From Moritella yayanosii (GTDB lineage Bacteria; Pseudomonadota; Gammaproteobacteria; Enterobacterales; Moritellaceae): a DNA stretch of 64,000 bases. The stretch spans positions 3,844,001 through 3,908,000 of the forward strand of contig NZ_LS483250.1 in NCBI RefSeq assembly GCF_900465055.1. The letters are read 5' to 3'. The notes under the pieces are model-generated. The model was not told the origin of the DNA. It ran no database searches and saw nothing but the letters and a program-made list of their open reading frames with translations. Positions 58,313 to 64,000 of this stretch are shown piece by piece (the stretch's first letter is position 1; each line of letters starts with the position of its first letter). Position numbers and translations under genes: made by a program.

Positions 58313-59816
58313 TAACCTCCAACTCTGTGATTGGCAATAGGATCAGGGTTAAGCCATCAATGCCATTGATTTCTACCACTTGTCCTGCGATCAATTGCTG
58401 TGGGCAATAAGCCGCCCAACGCTCACCATTGATATTAATATAACCTTGGCCAATGAACCCGGTATCTATGGTGGCTTCAGCGCCAATTAATGCTTCTTTA
58501 CCACTGACCACTTTATTTTTGCGTATATCCCACAAATAGCCAAATATAAAGATAAAGAACAGCAATGAGACGACGGCAAGGGCGGCGATAAGTTGTATGG
58601 ATACTTGAAATTGCGGTAGATCAGTATCAAATAAAAATATGGAACCTAGGGTAAATGCAATGAGGCCGCCGAGCCCAAAAATGCCCACGCTCGGCGACAT
58701 TGACTCTGCGATGAGCAATGCAATGCCCAGTAATAATAACGCCAGTCCGGCATAATCGAGCGGTAACAGTTGGAAGGCATAGAGTGCAATGAACAAGGAG
58801 ATCGACCCTGTTACACCGGCGATACCAATTCCCGGACTGTAGAATTCGAGTAAGATGCCGTATACCCCTATTAACATCAGTATATAAGCGATATTTGGGT
58901 CGGTGATAGTGCCGATAAAGTTGCTGCGCCAATTGGGTTCACGTAGTTCCAGTGGACTGTTGGTTAATGTCAGTAATCTTTGCTGTTGCTTGATGGTAAC
59001 GAGTTGGCCATCAAGTTTTTTTAATAGATGTTGAGGCGATTGCGCTAATAGATCGATGACGTTTTTATCTAATGCTTCAATGGCTGTGAGCGTGGCGGCC
59101 TCTGTCACCGCTAATTCTGCCCATTCGACATTACGGTTACGTAGTTGTGCTAAAGAACGGATATAAGCAACTGCATCATTAAGTACTTTCTTTTCCATGG
59201 CTGTTTTTTCTGCCACTGGAGATGATGTTGATGGCGTGGAAGAGGGCTGCTGCTCGTTAGCATCAGGATCAGATTCATCTGGCTGGGTATTGGGCTTGTT
59301 ATCCGAGTTTGGTGCCGGTTGGTAAGGGTTAGCTGGTTTCTTGTCACCAGAGGGTAATGGATTACCAATGCTGACTGGGGTTGCGGCTCCTAAAGTAGTC
59401 GTCGTCGCCATCGCTGCGATATGACAGGCATAGAGTATGTAGGTACCTGCACTGGCGGCTCTTGCGCCGGGAGGATACACTAAACAGGCAATCGGGATAT
59501 CTGAGTTTAAGATAGCTTGGTTAATATCGCGTAAGCTGGAGACTAACCCCCCCGGGGTGTCGATAGTAATGATAATTAACGGTGGGGTTGAATTACTGTT
59601 GTTGCCCGCATCAGTATTACTTTGCTGATTCGCCCGGTTAATTTCGCTGGTAAGATAATGGCTAACAGCAGGGCCGATAGCACCTTTGATGGTTAATACG
59701 GGCACCGTAATACCGACGTTGTCGGTGACGGGATCCGCAGGTTCAACTACGTTAGCATTTAACATACTGCTGTAAATCAATAGCATGCTTATCAGCAAGT
59801 AATACATAGGTAACAT
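58290..59816 (-). CDS. NfeD-family membrane serine protease (ClpP-like, long form)
   Basis: The 508-aa protein has a signal peptide (about 1-21), a periplasmic ClpP-like protease domain with TIDTPGGLV and the nucleophile Ser in [13 protein letters not shown], and a candidate catalytic Lys in [14 protein letters not shown]. Several membrane helices (about 315-440) and a C-terminal OB-fold NfeD domain (about 445-500) follow. A Pro/Ser/Asn/Asp-rich low-complexity insert (about 155-200) separates the serine and lysine parts and is longer than usual. It heads an operon with the slipin gene. Confidence 0.92.
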   Translation of the reverse strand: MLPMYYLLISMLLIYSSMLNANVVEPADPVTDNVGITVPVLTIKGAIGPAVSHYLTSEINRANQQSNTDAGNNSNSTPPLIIITIDTPGGLVSSLRDINQAILNSDIPIACLVYPPGARAASAGTYILYACHIAAMATTTTLGAATPVSIGNPLPSGDKKPANPYQPAPNSDNKPNTQPDESDPDANEQQPSSTPSTSSPVAEKTAMEKKVLNDAVAYIRSLAQLRNRNVEWAELAVTEAATLTAIEALDKNVIDLLAQSPQHLLKKLDGQLVTIKQQQRLLTLTNSPLELREPNWRSNFIGTITDPNIAYILMLIGVYGILLEFYSPGIGIAGVTGSISLFIALYAFQLLPLDYAGLALLLLGIALLIAESMSPSVGIFGLGGLIAFTLGSIFLFDTDLPQFQVSIQLIAALAVVSLLFFIFIFGYLWDIRKNKVVSGKEALIGAEATIDTGFIGQGYININGERWAAYCPQQLIAGQVVEINGIDGLTLILLPITELEVNDASNPQ

Positions 59817-59937
59817 CTCGCAATCATATTACCTATTATTCTAGTTCATTAATACCGTGCGCGCGTCTTTGTGCATGGTAATTATTCACGGTTACTTTTT
59901 ATAGACCTCATCGCGGACAGATTATTACTATGCTGTT

Positions 59938-60279
59938 CTACGAAAGCTTGAATTGACTGAGCAGCGTTTCTAATTCTTCGCCAGCGGCGGATAAGTCAGT
60001 GGAAACTTGTGTTGTTTCATGACTTGATGCTAATAATTGGGTAACCACATTTCGAATCTTGATCATGTTACGGTTTATTTCCTCAGTTACTGAACTTTGT
60101 TCTGTTGCGGCTGTGGCAATATGCGTTGTCATATCATTAATTGCAACTACAGCACTGATCATGCTTGTTACTGCGTTAGCCTGTAAATGAGTGATTATTG
60201 CTAATGCCACTAACAATGCAATGACCATGGGAACTATCGCAATAAGTAGTAGTTTATTCTGCATTTTCAAGTTATTCAT
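59938..60279 (-). pseudogene. Methyl-accepting chemotaxis protein with in-frame internal deletion
   Basis: ATG 60279 has a good AAGG site 6 nt upstream. Residues 1-38 are a typical MCP N-terminus with the first membrane helix (KLLLIAIVPMVIALLVALAI). From about residue 45 it jumps to the C-terminal end of an MCP signalling domain (AINDMTTHIATAATEQSSV, then EEINRNM). The ligand-binding domain, second helix, HAMP and the kinase-contact hairpin tip are missing. The 113-aa frame is open and could still be translated, but it cannot work as a receptor. Confidence 0.8.
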
Positions 60280-60285
60280 GAGCAA

Positions 60286-60635
60286 CCTTATGATCCAATA
60301 AAAATAACAATATGTCTTATTAGCTCATTTTTTTATCCATGTTTATATATTGTTGTGTCTAAATTGTTAACTTAGTGTTTATTTTTTATTTTTTTTTGGT
60401 TTCTTTGTTATCGCTACCGATAGTGGATATAACAGAGTGTTATTTTTGTTGGCGCCTGTTTAGATGCGGCTTTAACGTGTTTTCCTATGGTCTTTATCAA
60501 TGAGATTATCAGATTGTGATGATGGGGTATTTTCACGGAATATAATGTTTTGTTCTTTTATGTGAGCGATATTTGGTGCATGTTAATCGGTTGTAGGTAT
60601 TATGTTTATCTGTTTGTTGAATAAGTAACCCGATA
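60286..60635. other. AT-rich spacer without a recognisable gene
   Basis: This 350-bp stretch between the chemotaxis remnant and the symporter is rich in T runs (around 60380-60405). I saw no reading frame, RNA gene or strong hairpin in it. It should hold the two divergent promoters. Confidence 0.5.
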
Positions 60636-60671
60636 ATGTACGTGCGCATTATCATAAATCTAAGGGAAGGT

Positions 60672-62042
60672 ATGTTGATGGAAGCTTTAACAAATTTTAT
60701 TTCTGCGGTAAATAGCGTGGTATGGGGTGTTCCTATGCTCGTCATGATCCTCGGAGTTGGGTTGTACCTATCTTTGGGACTGAGATTAATGCCTATTTTG
60801 AAATTAGGTACTGGTTTTAAGCTGCTTTGGGCCGGACGTTCTGCTAGTGCTAAAAGCGAAGGTGAAATTACGCCGTTTAATGCGTTAATGACCTCACTTT
60901 CTGCCACGATCGGTACCGGTAATATTGCTGGTGTCGCAACGGCGATCTTCTTAGGTGGTCCGGGGGCATTATTTTGGATGTGGTGTACTGCGTTAGTGGG
61001 CATGGCGACTAAGTTTGCTGAAGCTGTTTGTGCGGTTAAATACCGTGAAAAGGATGCTAATGGTAACTTCGTTGGTGGCCCGATGTACTACATCAAAAAT
61101 GGTTTAGGCCGTAAGTGGGCTTGGCTAGGCACTGCGTTTGCTATCTTTGGTTCTATCGCTGGTTTTGGTATTGGTAACACAGTACAGTCAAATTCGGTAT
61201 CCGCGGCATTATCGAGCAGTTTTGGTATACCCCCATTGGCTTCAGGTCTGGTGATGATGGTATTAGTGGGTCTGGTCTTAATGGGCGGCGTAAAGCGTAT
61301 TGCTGATGTCGCTGGTAAATTAGTCCCGTTAATGGCGATCTTCTATATCGGCGCTGGTTGTGTGGTTCTATTCATGAATGCGAGCGAGATCCCAGCTGCA
61401 TTTGCCTTAATCTTTGAAAGTGCCTTTACGCCCGTTGCTGCCGAAGGTGGTTTTGCTGGTGCTGCGGTTTGGGCTGCTATTCGTTTCGGTGTCGCTCGTG
61501 GTGTGTTCTCGAATGAAGCCGGTTTAGGTAGTGCGCCAATTGCCCATGCTGCTGCACAGACTAACGATCCGGTACAACAAGGCCTTATCGCGATGTTAGG
61601 TACCTTTATTGATACCCTTATCGTTTGTACTATTACTGGTTTGGCGATTATTGTTACTGGTGCTTGGACATCGGGCGACACGGGTGCGGCATTAACGTCG
61701 GCTGCTTTCGCTAGCGCATTGCCAGGTATGGGTAACTACATTGTTGCTATTGCCCTGTCGGTATTTGCTTTCACTACGATCCTTGGTTGGAGCTTCTACA
61801 GCGAAAAATGTGTGCAGTATCTATTTGGTGTGAAAGCGATAGTACCTTTCCGTATCTTGTGGATCATTGCCGTGCCAATCGGTGCGACAAGCTCACTCAG
61901 CTTTGTGTGGTTACTGGCGGATACATTAAATGCGATGATGGCGCTGCCTAACTTGATCGCACTGGCACTGCTTAGCCCTGTGGTATTTAAGTTAACCAAA
62001 GAATACTTTGCCAAGCAAAGTGAGGCAGCTAAAGAATCGTAA
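60672..62042 (+). CDS. AGCS-family sodium:alanine/glycine symporter
   Basis: This inner-membrane amino-acid carrier (456 aa from ATG 60672) has about 10-11 helices and the AGCS motifs: SLSATIGTGNIAGVATAI, GGPMYYIKNGLG, GFGIGNTVQSNSVS and FSNEAGLGSAPIAHAAA. It imports alanine or glycine with sodium. AAGGGAAGG lies just upstream; ATG 60678 is equally possible and ATG 60636 less likely. It is the first gene after the decayed MCP. Confidence 0.92.
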   Translation: MLMEALTNFISAVNSVVWGVPMLVMILGVGLYLSLGLRLMPILKLGTGFKLLWAGRSASAKSEGEITPFNALMTSLSATIGTGNIAGVATAIFLGGPGALFWMWCTALVGMATKFAEAVCAVKYREKDANGNFVGGPMYYIKNGLGRKWAWLGTAFAIFGSIAGFGIGNTVQSNSVSAALSSSFGIPPLASGLVMMVLVGLVLMGGVKRIADVAGKLVPLMAIFYIGAGCVVLFMNASEIPAAFALIFESAFTPVAAEGGFAGAAVWAAIRFGVARGVFSNEAGLGSAPIAHAAAQTNDPVQQGLIAMLGTFIDTLIVCTITGLAIIVTGAWTSGDTGAALTSAAFASALPGMGNYIVAIALSVFAFTTILGWSFYSEKCVQYLFGVKAIVPFRILWIIAVPIGATSSLSFVWLLADTLNAMMALPNLIALALLSPVVFKLTKEYFAKQSEAAKES

Positions 62043-62087
62043 GCAGTAACTTTCTCGTCTAGAGAGCCTTTGCTAACAAGTACGATT

Positions 62088-62136
62088 AAGCCCCGGTTTG
62101 ATTTTCTTTGGAAAATTGGCCCAGGGTTTTATTTTA
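62088..62136 (+). terminator. Probable terminator of the symporter gene
   Basis: An imperfect hairpin (AAGCCCCGG...GATTTTC facing GAAAATTGGCCCAGGGTTTT) ends in TTTTATTTT. The stem has bulges. Confidence 0.6.
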
Positions 62137-62244
62137 TCCAGCCACAACGAATATTATTCATTGCCTGTCACTCTATCTTTCGCTACTGTGTTTTTAAAGA
62201 TGTAATTGATATTACAATACGAGTGAGCAGGGAAAAACATTATT

Positions 62245-63432
62245 ATGAGTTCAGATAAATTAGCCACACAACTTGTCTCGGCAGGACGCGATAAAAAATT
62301 CTCACACGGTGCAGTGAACCCGGTTGTTCAGCGTGCATCATCAATTGTATTTGATTCAGTTAAAGCGAAAAAAGCGGCAACAGCAAAACGCGCTGACGGT
62401 GCACTATTTTACGGTCGTCGTGGCACTCAAACTCATTTCGCTCTACAGCAAGCGATGACCGAGCTTGAAGGTGGCGAAGGTTGTGCGCTTTATCCTTGTG
62501 GCGCAGCTGCAGTGACCAATTCGATCTTGTCATTTGTAAGCGCGGGTGAGCATATTCTCATGACGGGTGCGGCCTATGAACCAACGCAAGATTTTTGTAA
62601 TGTCATGTTAGCTAAAATGAACGTAGCAACAACCTATTATGATCCTATGTTAGGCGAAGGTATTGCAGCATTAATGCAGGCGAATACCAGTGTGGTATTT
62701 TTAGAGTCGCCAAGTTCGATCACGATGGAAATACAAGACATTCCGGCGATTGTAAAAGCAGTGCGCGCGGTAAATCCTGACGTGATCATCATGATCGATA
62801 ATACCTGGGCGGCGGGTGTGTTATTCAAAGCTCTTGAACATGATATTGATATCTCAATTCAAGCCGGTACTAAATACATTATTGGCCATTCTGATTATAT
62901 GTTAGGTACTGCGGTGGCTAATAAACGCTGCTGGGTACAACTTCGTGAACAGTCGTATTTAATGGGACAAATGGTTGATGCTGATACAGCCTACATGGCA
63001 AGCCGTGGTTTACGTACTATGGGTATACGTTTAAAGCAGCATGAAGCGGCTAGTATTCAAGTGGCTAACTGGTTAAGCACCTGTGCAGAAGTCGAGCGTG
63101 TTAATCACCCCGCATTACCAAGTTGTAAAGGCCATGAATTCTATAAACGTGACTTTAACGGTTGTAACGGTTTATTCTCGTTTATCTTAAAAGACAAATT
63201 AAGCAATGAACAACTGGCTAACTATTTAGATAACTTTGTCCATTTCAGTATGGCGTATTCATGGGGCGGTTATGAGTCATTAATCTTGGCTAACCAAGCT
63301 GCAGAATTAAATCGTATTCGTCCCGCTGGTGATGTTGATTTCACCGGCACCTTGGTACGTTTACATATCGGTTTGGAAGATGTTGAAGATCTGATCGCTG
63401 ATTTAGACGCTGGTTTTGCGAGATTAAAATAA
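62245..63432 (+). CDS. metC: Cystathionine beta-lyase
   Basis: MetC cleaves cystathionine to homocysteine, pyruvate and ammonia in methionine synthesis. The PLP-binding lysine is Lys210 in [14 protein letters not shown], the same number as in E. coli. The YGRRGTQTH (Tyr56/Arg58 region) and the C-terminal [10 protein letters not shown] motif of MetC are present. Length is 395 aa, as in E. coli. ATG 62245 follows AGGGA at 11 nt. No clear MetJ box was found upstream. Confidence 0.95.
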   Translation: MSSDKLATQLVSAGRDKKFSHGAVNPVVQRASSIVFDSVKAKKAATAKRADGALFYGRRGTQTHFALQQAMTELEGGEGCALYPCGAAAVTNSILSFVSAGEHILMTGAAYEPTQDFCNVMLAKMNVATTYYDPMLGEGIAALMQANTSVVFLESPSSITMEIQDIPAIVKAVRAVNPDVIIMIDNTWAAGVLFKALEHDIDISIQAGTKYIIGHSDYMLGTAVANKRCWVQLREQSYLMGQMVDADTAYMASRGLRTMGIRLKQHEAASIQVANWLSTCAEVERVNHPALPSCKGHEFYKRDFNGCNGLFSFILKDKLSNEQLANYLDNFVHFSMAYSWGGYESLILANQAAELNRIRPAGDVDFTGTLVRLHIGLEDVEDLIADLDAGFARLK

Positions 63433-63457
63433 CTAATACTGGTCAATATCTTGCGGT

Positions 63458-63492
63458 AAGCGCCATTATCACTTGCTGTTAATGGCGTTATA
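63458..63492 (+). terminator. Weak terminator after metC
   Basis: An 8-bp stem (63461-63468 with 63480-63487) is followed by TTATATT. Tail quality is modest. Confidence 0.5.
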
Positions 63493-63527
63493 TTCAAGTT
63501 ACTGCCGATGTTAATTATTTTGATTAC

Positions 63528-64000
63528 TTACTTAGGTAGTAGTTGCAATACCTTGGTTAACTTCGCTAATCCATTCTGGTCAGGTATGCCAAACCGTAAC
63601 GCATTCTGTTCATCACACAAGCGTACATAAATCCCTTGCTGACACAATAATGCATATACCGCTGGCGCGTTGTCTAACCGTATGCTTTTAAATAACGCAG
63701 ATCCTGCGACAGGGCAATCAAACGTAGTCATCAACAATAGCTCTAGTGCGGCCGATAAAGCCGTGAGACTTAATAATTGCTGCTGTTGCCATTGCGTATC
63801 CATTAAGGCTTTTTCGGTAATATATTGCGCGGGTCCATTGACTTCCCACGGACTGGATAATGTCTCCAATGCTTGCAACCATTGTTGATGCGCACTTAAA
63901 AAACCCAGGCGGATCCCAGCTAAACCAAAAAATTTACCCACAGAGCGCAATACTAATAGGTGCGGATTATCTGTGTGAGCGATAATAGATTGACTGGGCT
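63528..64000 (-). CDS. CobC/CobD-type threonine-phosphate decarboxylase, partial
   Basis: This open frame enters from beyond the right edge and ends at 63528; 156 C-terminal residues are visible. It is a class I/II PLP aminotransferase fold. HLLVLRSVGKFFGLAGIRLGF-type sequence contains the PLP lysine (SVGKFFGLAG), characteristic of the cobalamin enzyme that makes aminopropanol phosphate (CobD in Salmonella, CobC in Pseudomonas). Only the last part is seen, so a histidinol-phosphate aminotransferase relative cannot be fully excluded. It converges with metC. Confidence 0.82.
   Translation of the reverse strand, partial: PSQSIIAHTDNPHLLVLRSVGKFFGLAGIRLGFLSAHQQWLQALETLSSPWEVNGPAQYITEKALMDTQWQQQQLLSLTALSAALELLLMTTFDCPVAGSALFKSIRLDNAPAVYALLCQQGIYVRLCDEQNALRFGIPDQNGLAKLTKVLQLLPK

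Overview
The window reads as a chromosomal segment of a marine gammaproteobacterium of the Alteromonadales/Vibrionales type, AT-rich, with proteins and gene order closest in my judgement to Moritella (psychrophilic, often deep-sea). That genus call is recognition only; no search was run. Evidence for the wider group includes the smpB-ratA-rnfH-bamE-recN-nadK-grpE cluster, the glmM-secG-tRNA-rimP-nusA-infB-rbfA-truB-rpsO-pnp-nlpI block, an NptA-type Na+/phosphate symporter, and unusually long PstC/PstA permeases. No phage, plasmid, insertion sequence, CRISPR array or defence island was seen.

Layout. 1-0.4 kb: two small lipoprotein genes, the first cut by the window edge. 0.4-6.6 kb: ssrA (tmRNA) and smpB (ribosome rescue), ratA, rnfH, bamE, recN (with a LexA box), nadK, and grpE (with a sigma-32 promoter). 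6.7-11.4 kb: anmK and an M23 murein endopeptidase, tyrS, a TRIC-type channel. 11.4-12.5 kb: a 1.1-kb region without a conventional gene, holding a repeat-like element and two candidate micro-peptide genes, one with its own terminator. 12.5-19.4 kb: greA, yhbY, rlmE, ftsH, folP, glmM, secG. 19.4-30 kb: tRNA-Leu(GAG), initiator tRNA-Met and the rimP-to-nlpI translation/RNA-decay block. 30-35.8 kb: O2-independent ubiquinone genes ubiV, ubiU and divergent ubiT, an FMN-reductase-like protein, rimJ, a YfhL ferredoxin and the tRNA hydroxylase trhP. Three U32-family proteins lie within 6 kb.

36-50 kb is a phosphate-starvation region: nptA, (rdgC), phoB-phoR, pstS, then pstC-pstA-pstB-phoU. The Pst system is split by a nitrate/nitrite-type MFS carrier and a GcvR-like ACT protein. 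Four PhoB-box candidates lie upstream of nptA, phoB, pstS and pstC, each 10 bp before a -10-like hexamer, so the separated genes can still act as one regulon. The predicted pstS 5' UTR contains three imperfect 36-37-bp tandem repeats, and the pstA-pstB spacer has an exact 11-bp direct repeat with a related core. These repeats are the least explained structure in the window.

50-64 kb: a lysophospholipase-like hydrolase, the glyoxylate-bypass pair aceB-aceA, a LysR regulator divergent from an MDR oxidoreductase, and an nfeD-slipin operon flanked by two decayed genes (a MATE transporter and a methyl-accepting chemotaxis protein, each lacking its middle). The window ends with an AGCS amino-acid symporter, metC, and the C-terminal part of a CobC/CobD-type aminotransferase cut by the edge.
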